DNA from: Eudromia elegans
Taxonomy: Eukaryota; Chordata; Aves; Tinamiformes; Tinamidae
Direction: 5' to 3'
Length of the DNA stretch: 64,000 nucleotides
NCBI GenBank assembly: GCA_003342815.1
Contig: PTEX01000011.1
Span: forward strand, 1,652,363-1,716,362
This document shows, piece after piece, positions 1 through 13,400 of the stretch. The notes under the pieces are model-generated. The model was not told the origin of the DNA, did no database searches, and saw only the letters and a program-made list of their open reading frames with translations. The translations under genes and the position numbers were made by a program. Positions within the stretch are counted from its first letter, which is position 1. Each line of letters starts with the position of its first letter.

Positions 1-1
1 C

Positions 2-1221
2 CGTGCGCGCCCTGCGCCGCCTCAGCGAGCGCGGCGCCGCCGAGGAGCCCCGCGCCCTCGAGGAGCCCCGCGGCACCTGGGCCGAGGCCGTAGGTGGCAG
101 CCGGGCCCCGTCCCCTCGTAGCGGCTCGAGGGCCCCGTCCCCGCGGTGCCGCCTTGCTGTGCGGTGCCCGCGCTGAGCGCGTTTCTCTCCCGCAGGTGCA
201 CGGCTGGGGTAGAACGGGCCCCTTGGCCTGCTCCCAGCTGCAGAAACAGGCCCGCAAAGCCAAGGCCAGCGACGCTGCCGCCAGCTGCCTCATTTGCTCG
301 GACATGTTGCAGCCCCTCGAGAGGGGGGTAGGCCAAGACGTCAAGACTAAGAGGAACCCGTCAAAATATGACAGCAAGTTTAGTGTAGATGCTGCCTCTG
401 AATCAGCTTTGGAGAAGGAAGAGATTCCAACCCGTCCTGGTAAGTTCAGCTGTTACCCCACAGTAGATGGCATTAAAACAGAAACGCGTCACAGCACGTT
501 GCACCCCATTCAACCACCCCAAGGGGAGAAGATGACCCTGCCCGTAAAGGAGCACTGCATGTGGAACCTGGAGGATGTGAAACACCCAGAAGGGGAGAGG
601 CAGAAAGAGGTGAAACCCCACGGGCTTGATATGCCCAATGCAGATGGATCTTCAAAGGCATCACTGCTGTTTCCACCCGTGAAAGACGCCACTCCCAATG
701 ATACTTCAGACCCTTCCTGGAAGAGTAAGATGACCGTGATCTCCCAGAAATGGCTCACTGGTGCTTCACTCGAGATGGCTCCCTATAACCAGGACGCTGA
801 AGCTGCAGATCCCAAGGGTATAAAAGGAGCTGATCAAGTGAAGGAAAAAACAGAAATTCCTGAGCAGTCCTCATTTGTGCCAGGCCACGGGAAGGTCTCG
901 CTCCTGCAGGAAGACCCTGAGCAGTCCCTCTGGCCTTGTGCTCCTGTAGCAAACAAAACTACTGCAACCATTTCTAATCCTATTGCCTTGAAAAGGAATA
1001 GTCATCATTCCTGTAAACAGCTTCCACATTCAGTAGGAATACAACACACAAAGAACTACGATGCCCAAGGCTCTTTAACCAACAATGTCAGGAACAGATA
1101 CGTTGAAAACAAGCAAGAAAAAGAACCAAAAAACCAGGCAGTCCCACCACTTCCTGGACTGCTACCTTCCTTAACCATCAGCCGTGCTGCAAGAACTACA
1201 CTGCCATCCAGACTGACCTAA
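2..1221 (+). CDS. C16orf46: C16orf46 homologue, 3' part (5' end outside window)
   Basis: Uncharacterised vertebrate protein; no molecular function is known to me. Two coding exons are visible: a partial one ending at 89 (donor GT at 90-91, preceding codons read GTWAEA) and a terminal one at 196-1221 (acceptor AG at 194-195). The 106-base intron keeps phase 0. The splice gives AVHGWGRTGPLAC, matching the human AVQGWGRTSPAAC segment as I remember it. It is followed by a Lys/Ala stretch and a CLIC motif (human CLVC). The C-terminus LPSLTISR matches human LPSLTVSR. About 370 residues are visible against 395 in human, so only a short N-terminal part is missing. Between the two conserved ends the protein is poorly conserved and looks disordered. 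It lies tail-to-tail with ATMIN, as in mammals. The identification rests on remembered human sequence plus gene order. Confidence 0.85.
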
Positions 1222-1265
1222 CATTTTCCTATTGTAATTTCATACCTTGTGTTTGTTGGTTGTGC

Positions 1266-1271
1266 AATAAA
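1266..1271 (+). terminator. Poly(A) signal of C16orf46 homologue
   Basis: A canonical AATAAA lies 45 bases after the stop codon, consistent with a very short 3' UTR ending near 1285-1295. Confidence 0.8.
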
Positions 1272-1294
1272 GGAAACGAAAAATGAAGATTTCT

Positions 1295-4200
1295 TTGTGA
1301 GCATTCTGGATAGCCGTAGCTTCTGTAGAGGCTATTAATAGCATTATAAGCTGCTGAATGCCAATTGCTTTCACATAGGTTTAGTTTCTCCTTGACCATT
1401 AGACAGCCCATTAGAGCCTTAAATGGCTTATTCTGGGGATGAACTCCTCGTCCAGGTGCCGTCTGAATGACTAGTGTAGTCTAGCGTGGTATTTAGGTGT
1501 TTGATCCTGCTAAGCACTGGAGCAGTGCCTAGCTGTAAGAACATTCCTAAATCCGTGCCTACTCAACAAGGTAGTTAAGAATATTCTTACCTTAAGCAGT
1601 GTTTAAATCCTATTGAACTTCACAGACTTTTTGCCTATATTCTTTGCTAATTTTGTACCTGAAAGAGAAGCGTAAGTAGCTTGGAAAGCAAATAGTAGCA
1701 GGACTGGAAGTTACTTACCATTATTTGTTCTTCCTAATTTGTTAATACTTTTTTTAACCTGGTAATGTTGTATTTGCTTGTTTCTGTTAAACAGATGTGT
1801 AGACCTTGTTTCATCTCCTAGTAAAGAAGGGAAGTTTTAGATAAAATTCTATTTTGTTTTTGGGGTCAAACATAACAGCTATTGACAAATCCAAGTGAAA
1901 AAACGTCTTTCCACAGACAGACAGATAGATTACTGCAGTTGGGTTGCAGTATCTTCTACACATGCCCTTATCACTCAGGACACAGGTACACTGCAGCTTA
2001 CCCCTTTAATTCTTATAGTAACTATGTGCATAATGTATTCAAAAAAAAAAAAAAAAAGAAAGAAAAAAAAAAGAAAAAAAAGAAAAAAAAAAGATGAAAG
2101 GGCTTAAGGGCTTCGTCTCTTCACCCACTACTGGAGTGCAGTGGCCTCTAGAAAAGCATGCAGGAGATGTGTTCAAGCATTAAATGATAGTTCCAGCAGT
2201 CAGCATTGTGTCCTAATACAAATTTTAATGGAAAAATGCTTAGAAAATCTGGAAATCTTCTGGAATACTTCAGCAAGCTGTGTTAAAAAGTCTTCCCTGC
2301 ACACACTGTGGCACCGCAGCTCAGGGTGCGCAGTCTTGCACATGAGGTTAGACCTGGGCTATGATTTTCCTGGTGGTAAATTTGATTTTTCTAGGTACGA
2401 TACCTCTGTATTGGAGAGCAGACTGCCACCTACTGCACGGCTAACGGAATAAACACCCAGGACAGAAAAGGCTAGCAAATGCTTGAGAAATACAATCCTT
2501 TACCTGCATCTTCACTTTCCTTGAAGGAGAAAGCTGAGCGTTTCAAGGCAAAATTACCAGAGTTGTTCATACTTGTCTTCCTGCTGCAAGTCAAGAGAGA
2601 GAATGCACAATTGTGAATACATTACTTTGTCCAAGCACATAATGGGATTATCTTAGAGGGAACTAAACGTCACTTAATTCACGCATCAACAGTATAGCGG
2701 AAACTAGCATGAAAACTGAAAAATGAACTGAAAAATGAACCTAAAAGTAAGCAAAACCAAGCATGTGCGTTATAACAACTGTCTGCAATGGCAGACAGTA
2801 AATTCTTTAAGACTATAGGAAAAGATCTGAATTCACAGGAAAAACTGTTTATTTCCATGTTTTTCAGTGTTCCATGCCAGATAAAGATTTTTGCTATGAT
2901 TTTTGAAACAGCCAAATCTGTTTTGATTAGAAGGTAAGAGTTTTTACTACAAACTGAAACAAAATGCTATTTCCAAGTCATACTTCTAGATTATTGCTAT
3001 AAGGTCTAAGAAATAGCACTCTTCACTTATTTCATCAGTATTTGTGAAAATGGCTGTAAATGGCAGACTTGAACTTTTTCTAAGAGTTGAAAAATACAGA
3101 AGATACAAAGAAAACAAAAAAGGAAAACACTTTAGGTCCAACAAAGAATGTGAAAACCTGGGTCAGGATCATTAATGCACTTGCTTAGCTGATTTTTTTT
3201 TTACTGTTAGAAAAATCCACTAATACTTAACATTGACCTATTATATCTTGTGTTTCAGGTTAAAAAAAGCAAACAAAACCATAATAATAATTAAAAAACC
3301 CCTTGGGCAGAGATGCTTCTTTTATCTGCTATAAGGTCAGAATATACTGGCAGACAACAGTTACTTACCTGCTCATACAAACATGGTTCCTAGAGCTTGT
3401 GCAGATTTGGCCCCATCAACTGAGTTTCCAAGAGATCAGTTAAAAACTAATGGCAAGGTTGCAATTCGTTTCTAGCAATGCCACAAGAAATAGCGTTTGC
3501 AGGAGGAAAACATTTCTAGGCTACTACAGCAGAGGCCTAAAGCTGACATCTGCAGGCTTAGAGTATCAAGACTGAATTCGCAACCCTTCAATCAGGAGAA
3601 TCCTAACGAGGATGTGGGACCTGGACAACATTGGCTGTTCTGCCTGAGGAAACAACAGTTTCTCACTTGCATTTTGATTCCTCTTCTGAGAACCAAGGCA
3701 ATAAACTGAAGCACTACTGCAGCTAAACGTGCTTCCTGTATTCCAGGTGCCAAAACCAAGCAAGTGAAGAGGGAGTTGTTGACAACACTATAACAATAAA
3801 ATGAAGGAACACCCAGAAGTTCAACCAACCTTCCTTTTCCCTTTGTGTCAGGTTCAGACTTCCAGAGGGCTCATTCCACAGGACTCACTGTGACTGGCAG
3901 TGAATACTGGAGCCAGACGGAAAACCAGATTTTCTTTAATTCCACTGTTTTTGACAGAAGACAACCTGCCTGCCAGCAGGCACTTTCTTTAAGTGAGGTA
4001 AATTCATGATGTACACACGAAACAGACATGGGTGTCTTCATTGCCAACAGAGTAACAGCGAATTAGTAGCAAACCCACAAGAAGGAGTTAGAAATACACG
4101 AGGCTCCACTGATCTCTAAACAGCCGTTACCTTCCTCACACTCACGACTCAAACTTTTTATCTCGCATTTTAGACTCTGCAGTTCCAAGGATACCAGGGC

Positions 4201-6915
4201 TATCGGAAGGCAGGATGTGCAGGAGCGATGGATTGCACTGTTAATAGGCACTGCATACCCTACCCATGCCAGGCGATCCCAGTCATTAAACAGAAGACGA
4301 GAATAGATTGAAGTAGACTTTATTCCAAAATATGTATAATTTACAGGAGTAAAGTAGTGCTTCACTGGTGAACAAAATGTTTCAACACTTGTGAATAACT
4401 TACTAGTAGCTTTATGTAACATTTCAGTTTCCAAGAGAAGGAAATATGAAACAGTATTTTGGCACAGGGATTTCTTTGCATGCATTATACTAAGAAGTTT
4501 CACAATTACCAGGACAACATTCCTTCTTTGGGATTGTCACTTGTAAAATAGGTTTACTAAATGAATATTTTTTTTTCCTGTTCATTGCAAGTTTATTGGC
4601 CTACATAGCAAGAATCAAACACAAACAGTCTTTGGAAACTAAATTTCTCCACTAGATGAAAATCTGAACAGTGATGAGAAGGAAAACATTTTAAGGATAT
4701 TCCTCAGCCTTAGAGATTGGCTCACACAGGCTTTGGGAAAGACTCACACATGAGACTTATTATTCATCTATTGCAAATAATTAATTTAAATTAGATGACA
4801 ATCAGGTGTTCAATTCTGTAAGCTGAGAAGTATGGCTGTCTTTCATATCTAGCTTTATTTTACCAGATGCACTTGTAAGTACTGTGTATGTATACAGAGT
4901 TATGGTCAAGTTAGCTCCGCATGCAAGTGCTTGAAGCATGCATGGAAAGCAGTCCTGGTGGTGAAACAGGAGCTGCAGTTCACATCAGCATGAATCATCT
5001 GTGATAGTCTAGTGCTAGTTATGTTGAAGATACTGCAAAAAAGCCAGGACAGGGAAAAAGCAGAACTTCTGCTGGTTAACTGAAGATCAGTAACTCCTTC
5101 AGGAATTTCCAGTATTTCAAGGCTCTCCAATGACATTTGCAGTGATGTGGAAGAGTCACATACACTAAGACCTAACCTAACATCAACCTGACTGCAAAGC
5201 AATACAGAGTTGAATGATGTGGCTCCTTGATTCTGTTCATTGCATAGCAATGGCATTTAAACAAGAAAAATTCAGTCATGCTCTAAGCAGCAAATCCTTC
5301 AAGCACGCAAACTTCGATTCACATCAACCTTTAAAAAAGAACAAAAACAGAGGTCGCAAGTTTGCACAACACATTGGAACACACTGCTACCATTAAACAA
5401 TCTTATATATTTATATGTTCATATAAAATCATAAGGAGAAACCTGTTCACAGTAGATCTAGTCTATTAGGAACACAAACATAGCAGCACCTTATGACAGT
5501 GAAAAAGCTGCAAGGCCCAAAATGTGAGTAATGTTTTGGTGTGAAAGTATTTGGAACAGTAAATTGTACATTAAGTACATGTTTTCAAAACACATCAAAA
5601 GCACATCAAAGCAAAGGAAGCTGAACACTTTCATGAAAAAGGCAAATAAAAGTTTGGTAAACTTCTGAGGTGTCCATAACAAATATTCTTTTGCAAGCTG
5701 AGCACCTTATATTGATTCAACATGTGAGTATATTAGTCTTATAACTTACTTGCCCAATGTTTGAAAGGTTATTACAAAGTAACAACAAACCTAAATCTGA
5801 ATCCTGCCAATACCCATACCTCCTGCCCTCCTGTCCCGCTCACCAGGATAAGCAGGAGAGCTACAGGAGCACATTACAGTAAGCAGGGGAGCACGTGTTA
5901 ATGGGATAAGGACTGGAAACGGTGGAAGGTGGTTATCTTTGCTCACGCAAGAGCTGGTTCTGTTGTCCCTGTACTCTCAGGGTACATACGGGCAGCAGGG
6001 AAATTCTGCTTCCTGGTGTAAATAAACAAGCAAGTGAGATTGAGGCTACAAACAAAACGGTGTTAGGGAGCATTAGTTAAGTACCCTGCTAAGTGAGAGA
6101 CACAGACTCAGTTGTTTAAAATGAAGTCTCACAAGGCTTGTTTTTACACACACTCCAGAGGAGGAAATTTTCTGGACAGGACTTTGCCTAGCTAAGAATA
6201 TATGGAGTTAATAAACTCCAGCTTTAAACTGCTGATCTCTCTCAGGCTGGCATGAAAATTTGAGGGGGAGGATTCCCTCCCTACCACAGCAGAAAGAAGC
6301 ACTTAAAAGCACATCAGCACAAATAAATGCAAATAAGTAGAAACACACATCCATGGCTAAACAAGTTCTTAGCATGAAGCGGCAAACACAGAAGGCATCA
6401 AGATGGACCTTGTTTTTCAGTTGTTCTGTGCTTATGTTCTCATAGATTGTGAAAGCAACATATCCAAGATTTGCTTATATTTCATTTCTGCTTTACATAT
6501 GTATATATCTTGATAACAGAACACATTTACCTGTCACAATAATCAACATTCTCTCAAAAGCCCAAAGCTTCAAGTCATTCAACTCAATTTTGCATAAACA
6601 CACATGTGCAAATAGCCAACAGTCTCAAACCTGCCACTGTACTACTCTATGAAACAGGCATAAAATATATCAACTTTTCCAGAAAGGTACATTTAAATGT
6701 ACAACTTAAATGCATACATAATTGCATTACTCTTAAACATTACAAAAAGTCTGCCACTGCTCTGTTTATCTTCATTGATTCAAAGAACCGTACGACACTG
6801 ATGCCATGGAACAAGTGGGATGCATTAGATGGCACAGACAGCAAATCCACCTTTTCTAACCAACTCTTCCTTGCAGACTGCAGCCTCAGGAAGGTTGAAA
6901 ACCCAGTAAATTGGA
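1295..6915. other. Intergenic, AT-rich, no gene seen
   Basis: The stretch lies between the tail-to-tail genes C16orf46 and ATMIN. Reading frames are short and lack recognisable domains or splice logic. Apart from the homopurine tract at 2040-2095, I see no repeat I can name. Confidence 0.6.
2040..2095 (+). repeat. A-rich homopurine low-complexity tract
   Basis: An almost pure adenine run is interrupted only by single guanines, in an A(n)GAAAGA(n) pattern. It could be the degraded poly(A) tail of a retroposed element, but no named element precedes it. Short lysine-rich reading frames through it are artefacts. Confidence 0.85.
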
Positions 6916-7092
6916 TGTATCAGAGAACCACAGAAGGCTGAAGCTGGCGGGACCTCTAGGAACCATCTAGTCCGCCTTGCTCAAGCAGAGTCACCTAGAG
7001 CTTCCTGCCAGGACCATGTCCAGGCTTCTGAGCAGCTCCACGGATGGAGACTCCACAACCTCTCTGGGCACGAGGGAAGCTTTTTTCTGACA
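6916..7092 (-). mobile_element. CR1 LINE, 3'-end fragment, antisense
   Basis: Read on the plus strand, it starts with the reverse complement of the CR1 3' end (aaccacagaaggctgaag, then a ggacctctaggaaccatc stretch and the 'ctagtccgcc' box). It continues into the conserved 'gagactccacaacctctctgg' region, which belongs to the 3' part of CR1. It is a typical 5'-truncated copy. Several mismatches to the consensus I remember suggest an old insertion. Ends are approximate. Confidence 0.85.
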
Positions 7093-8098
7093 ACCAAACA
7101 AGCCACAAGTCCAGTGAAAGTTTTGAAAACTGCAGCCTCACCAGCTGCAATAATTTGTTAACACTCTATACAGACATTTTCCATTTTTCAGGGCTACCCT
7201 CTTTCCCAAGGACAAACTGCTGAACTTGGTGAAAAGCAGATTGATAGATATTGGCAAACCTCAGCATTTTTCTTTAAATAATAACAAAAAGCTCAAAAGA
7301 GCCTACCAAACTACAGAATGATTTAACTTTAAAGCAGTTGAGATGCAACAATCACAGCATAACTTGGAATTTAAAAGGAAGTGCAAAGACTAAGAGCGAG
7401 TAATGGTAGCTATCACTTCTAAATAAAAATTTCTTCTAAGAGGCTATTGAGAATCTGATGTTATTTTTTCTATATCCTACTTCAAATGGCAGTAGACAAT
7501 AGACTATTCATTTAAAAAATAGCAAACTAATAGGTCAATATTGATTTATATAACAGAGACAGTGCCTTGAAACTCAGATTAGAGACAAACTGCTGAGAAA
7601 GGAAGATACATATAATCTTATTGCTCCTAAGAAATAGGTGACTAAATTCTACAAATCTATCAACCATTTAATTTTGAAGACTTACAAGTATTTAGCAACA
7701 ATATTTCAGGCCAATTTTCATTAGGTTCACTCTGGATTCAACAGAAATACTAACAGATTACAATTTTTGCATTTTCTTAATATTAAATAAATCCTAAATG
7801 AGGACATGTGCTAGCAATCTAGAATCCAAAATATTTTCTAACATATATATATATTTATTATTTTTGTTTGACTTTTTATATAAAAACTTCACAGGGAATC
7901 AAATTTATGAAGAAATTAATCTTGGTCAGAATGAATGAATTCCATAGGGTAGTGCAGGTCACTTTAACTGCTTTCTTCATGCTGCATTTTCATTCAATAA
8001 TTTCATGCTGTGGTACTGTGCTAACCTAATTAAATTTAGCTGAAGCAGGGAAGTGGTATTTGTGTATTCTAACAGCACACAGAATGCTCATAAACACT
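7093..8098. other. Intergenic or distal ATMIN 3' flank, AT-rich
   Basis: I see no gene or splice-consistent exon. It contains a short TA run near 7843-7856 and several TTTATT hexamers that could be distal ATMIN poly(A) signals. Confidence 0.5.
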
Positions 8099-8104
8099 TT
8101 TATT
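8099..8104 (-). terminator. Candidate ATMIN poly(A) signal
   Basis: TTTATT on the plus strand is AATAAA on the minus strand, about 2.4 kb past the ATMIN stop. A long 3' UTR is plausible for this gene, but other hexamers lie nearby, so the choice is uncertain. Confidence 0.35.
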
Positions 8105-10497
8105 TATAAAATAGAATGAACATGGGATGATCTGTAAAGATCTGGGGGCATAAAAGCCTATTTTTTTCCTGCTCGTTATAGATATTAAGAGCTTTTGCTT
8201 ACATGTTTGTTTTTTTTTAAAAAAAGTGATTCTCATTCTGACTTGCAAATGAGTTCTGAGGCTGCTAAAACACTACCTAGCATCCCAGGTGGCCAGGGCT
8301 GGGACCCAAAACGTCTGTAATCTCCCCCCTCCCAACCCGTGAAGGTCTCTTCTGTTGCAGAAAGGTTCCATCTTCCTCATTGGGCGCTAACAGAGTTTCT
8401 CACCTCTGCCTTCTGTTGTGGAAAACAGCTCTCTTCTGCTGTCTATTGCCTTAAAAGCAATAACCTAAGAACTAGGTTCATAACTTCCTCCTCTTACTCC
8501 AACCCCACTTCTAAGATCTGAAAATCCAGACATTGAGAAACTTGGGAGGAAGGAGGGGGCGGAACAACATTTACCAAAAGCAAAATCCCTACGTTCCCGA
8601 GGAAATGACAAGGTTCCTTCGTGCAGCTTCTTTACCCAAACACACCAAGCTCTCATCTAGAAATAATGAAAAACAGGATACAAGTTTCTAAGATAATTTA
8701 CACAGATGGTCTCAAGGGTTAAACAGAGATTCTTACCATGTTATCGTGTTGATTTAACTATGTCAATTTAGAAAGGGACAGGAAGCAACAAAGAAATCAA
8801 AAGATATTTTTCATTTCAAACAGAAGCAGAAACTACATGGGATGAGTAACTAATTCCCACATTCTTGAACTGAGGACACAATGCAAAGCAGAGCATAGTC
8901 AATCTTCAAAAACTAAGGCTTGGACAGACATCACAGGTGGGCTGCCTAGTAAACAGGTAGCCAAAACCTCTCCCTTTGCACCAGGGAAGTCAGGTCTATT
9001 AAAGGCCCAGGATCTTGACACCAAGTCAACTTTTGTTGCTTAAGGTAACGAAAACTAGAACTTAGGTCTGAGATGAAACTGTGGGCCTCCAGGTTGCTGC
9101 TATTTAAAGATAAAAAGCAGTTAAGGCCCAATTCCAGGTTACATTCACAATTGGCTTTTTTTTTTTTTCCAGGCAACTGCATTTACCACAATCTTGGTAC
9201 AGGACTAAGATGAACATGAAAAAAAATCATGTATTTCTCTTCAACAAATTACTCTATTTAAATTCGATTTTACCCAGAAGACTTTCTAGAAAACTGCTGG
9301 CACTGAGGGCTGCAGATCAATGTGCAAAAGCAAGACACGCTTCCTCCCAAAGGGCTTTCATGGGCTTCTCTCCCAGCTTTCCTTCACAGGTTCAATGTGT
9401 CGTTGTTCTTCTGAAGCAAGTAGTCCAAGAGTCCACATGAGGATGTATTTTAGATAATTCAATTTCCCATTTCTAAAGCTTCTTAAGGTAATGGTAGTAT
9501 AAACCATTACAAAATTTCTCAAGCTCTGCCTTGATAGAACTAGGGGAATTTCAGTAAAACAAAATTATTCCAGTCTTTCAGGCACACACATTAGTGCCTT
9601 ACAGTCACAAATGATTTTTAGCAAATCCCTCCTAAAAAAAATATTTGAGCATACAGGTTTAAAGGGCAGCATGCTAATTTTCTCTCTGTGTCCCAAATTC
9701 TCTTCCTACCCTACAATAGGGCATCAGTGCCACTTGAGAAGAAAAAAAAAAGCTATTGCTTCAATAAATATATTCAAGAGTCCACATTAATAAAGCTATC
9801 GATGAATCTTGCTCAAGAGTGCAGCAAGTGGTATACATGGCAACAGACAGATACTTCTGAGTATCTACAACTGAGGGAACACTACTGAATCTATAGACTG
9901 CGGGACCGCTGCTTGGAAAACACCAGCTTACCCAGGAGTAAGAGCTGTGAAGGCAGAGAATAAGCCAGGACAGCCTATACTGGCAAACCCATGCCATACC
10001 TAAGAGAAAAACTACCACAAAAAGTAAACAGAAGTAGCTTACACTAAGAGAATCCTTCCCCATAAGTTGAAGGAAGCATCTGAATCAGACCAGCCAGTTT
10101 TTGCTCCAGAACACTGGAACTCTCTTTCTATATATATGCCCCAAATAATCAGAAATATGGGATTTTTTTTTCTTTAGCTTAAATAAAAGTAGCATCACCT
10201 TTGCAAAGAAACTTGAGTAAACATAGGCACCACAAATAGTTAAGGTTCAAATGTACATTAAGTTACAAAAACAAAACAGAAAACCCCAAACACACACACA
10301 AATTTATGCCCACACAGTTTATGATGAAGTTCCATACGTTCCATATTCAGGAGGGCACCTTCAGCATGAAAAGTCTCTTAGGTCAACTGCACACGACAAC
10401 TACATTCAACAACAAAAGTGGATAACCTGCTCGATCCACCTCTCCCACCCCAATAAGTTAAATTCACACCACAGGCAGCAGTTCTGTTGCACAGTGC
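8105..10497 (-). other. ATMIN: Probable ATMIN 3' UTR
   Basis: The sequence is AT-rich and directly downstream of the ATMIN stop codon, with no coding exon recognised on either strand. Assignment as 3' UTR is inferred from the terminal exon and the candidate signal at 8099. It contains a short poly-T run near 9156-9169. Confidence 0.45.
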
Positions 10498-13400
10498 TCA
10501 GTGGCTGGGCTTGTCAGAGCTCTGAAATAAGGAGCACAGTTCTTCACAGGTCTGTGTTTCTACTGAGCTGAATTGGGACTCCATCGTATTCCATGCTAAG
10601 TCAGCCAGAAGAAAGTCATCCATTGCTGTCTGTGTCTCATTGCTGGTGAGGAATAAATTCCCCAGGTTCTCAAAGCAACTATCCATAGTCTGTGTTTCCG
10701 CACTATTCAGCTGGACTTTGCTCTCTATGTTCTGGCTAGGTATAGTTTTAGCAGCAGGATACACTTCTGTCTGCGTTTCCGTATCAGATGAATCAGTACT
10801 CATGGAGAAACTAGACTGCTTCAAAATACTGCCTAAAGGTAGGTGGGCATTGCTGTCCAAAAAGAAATTCAGGTCTGTCTGTGTCTGCGTATCAAACATT
10901 TCCAAACCTAAGAAGTTAGAATTTCCCCTGCAGCTATACGATTGTGTGGCACTGTCTGAAAATAAGAAGTCTGTCTGGGTTTCAATGTCCAGAGATTCCA
11001 AAACAGGCTCAGAATGTAGGGTACCAAGCTCACTCTCTTCAGTCTGAGTCTGAATATTAGATGCTGAGAAGAACTCTTCAATATCAAAATCGATTCCTGT
11101 GCTCTGCGACGGGCCAGATGGCAGATGTGTGTCAGCATTAGAGCCAGCATCAGACAAAAGGCCACGGTTATCCAGCGTCTGGCCAGGCATGTTTCCTGAA
11201 AAGATGTTTTCCAGATCACTTAGTAAGTCCATTGTCTGGGTTTGATTATCTGTTGTATTTTGAGGTGGAAGTATATTGGTCTGTGCATTGAAGCTGATAA
11301 GGGTTTCCGACTTGACTGTATCTTGATTCAGGCTCTTGCAGTTACTCCTCTGCAGCAACGTTTCCTCTATATTTGCAGTCATTAAATTACTCTCTGGAAG
11401 GCCAATCTGAGTGGAAACACTGTATGACGAATGGACGTTGTCGAAGATGTCACTGCACATTACGGCCTGGTCCATCTGCACTCTGCCGTCCAGAGAGGTC
11501 TGCGTCCGATTGGTTTGAGTCTCTCTGGAAATGCCACACGTTGGAAAACAAGCCTGGCTAAAAGCATCGGTCTGAGCCGCGATGGATGAGGTCAGCTTAG
11601 AAGCAGGCAGCAGTGTCTGTGTTTGTACACTGATGGGTAATGACACCTGTGATCCGAACGACAGATCTGTCTGAGAGCAAGAGGATACAGACGAATCGGG
11701 AGTCCAGGCTGCCGCTGGTACAAAGTTCTGAGAAATGTAGGATAAGTCAGTCTGCACATTTATGGAAGAAATTTTGTTCTTGTGGCAAACATTCCCCATC
11801 TCTTGTCCTGCACTAGCTAATGTAACCTTATCCAAGTCAACTTGTACACCAGTACTTACTGGTTCATTATCACCAGAATTAGTTACTTTTGAAACAGGCA
11901 TAGAGTCTTTAAACACAAGAGTTTCTGCTTCCAGTGCTGGAATCAGAATTCCAACAGATTGAGGCAATAAATGAACAGTACTCATAACTGACCCTTGATT
12001 ATCAACAGCCACCACAACAGGTTTCACAGAAGGGTCTGTTGCAGACACAAACACAGGCAAGTGAGCAAGCTGCATCACAGGCAGCTTAACCAAAGCCACT
12101 TTGGGCTTGGGTAAAAGCATCTTTGGGGTACATTTTGGCTGCAGTTGCTTAGCAAAGTTAGGACTGCGGGAGCCTTCAAAAGGGGTTACTAATTTCACTT
12201 CAGATGAGTCCAGCTCCTGAGTGCCAGGGCTATCACTGTGTGTACTGATGAATCCTTCATTTGCTTTCTCTGCCAACTGCTGATTGTGTATGGACGTTTC
12301 CATTTTCCTTTTCTTGCCAGGAGGATCCCTGTGAACATCAGATCAATAATTTACACTTCTCTTTAAGCACAAAACATCTGCCTTCCATTCTTTCAACTCA
12401 TTGCACCAGAAATATGAACTCAAGCCACAAAGCAGGTTGAAAACAAGATGACTGCTAATTTGGAATAAAAAAATAGGACTTGCTTCTCACTTTTTTTTTA
12501 AAGTAAGAATAAAACGCATCTACTTCACAGACACCTGTGTTCTCAAGAGAGATTAAGGTTTAGACTGTTTGTTTCCCTTTATACATTAGATGTCTTTGAA
12601 TCAGAGCTTAATTCATTTTGATGCTAACTGGACTAGCAAAGAAAATAAACTGAACTGTATTTCACACCACAGTCACCAGCTATATACATTTTCAAATTGT
12701 CTCTACTTTAAAGGAACTAAAAGCATTCCAACGAGAATCCCTAGTATTGACACCATCTAGTGCAGCAGCATGAGGAACTATCTTGATGGCAGTGCTGCCT
12801 ATTTTATAAGCAGAAACCTGATCTTACTGATTAGGCAATTAATCAGCATTGCCTTTAACAAAAGAGAAACTTATAAAAGCAACAGAACAAAGAAAGGGCT
12901 GAAAACAGTTCTACAGGTAAAATAGTGCGAGCCAGTCTCCAATTTAATCCAGAGAAAAGGGACACACAGGCAGCACAGAGTAGGCAGAAGACTGTGGCAT
13001 GAACAAGGGAGCATTACACTTTGCTGCTTCACTTTTACCTGTGTTCTGCAGGAATTTCATGGCCAGTTCTGTAAATATGAGACAGTAATGCTGTTCTGCT
13101 GGCATATGGGCACCCACAAGTACACTGGAAAGTCTTGCCACAATCCTCTATATGCCGCTTCAAGTACCATTCAGTACCATAAGAGTTACTACATTTATCA
13201 CATTTGTGCTTCTTTTCAGCATGCATCTTCATAAAGTGCTAGAATACACAATGAAAAGTCAACGTCAGTCTGCAGCTGACAAATCTTTAGGGGAGACATT
13301 GACATTTGCAATACTTTATACATTAAAATCCATTGGAGAATAGAATTAGAAACCATAATCTTTAGAAAAATCTCATGAGAAATAATTTGAGTTTAAAGAG

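Noticed and set aside
1882-2107. Lysine-rich frames across the A-rich tract
   Set aside because: Translation of a low-complexity homopurine run.
10640-11047. Plus-strand open frame antisense to ATMIN exon 4
   Set aside because: A mirror of the repeated TQT codons (recurring Ser/Val/Cys pattern), with no independent support.
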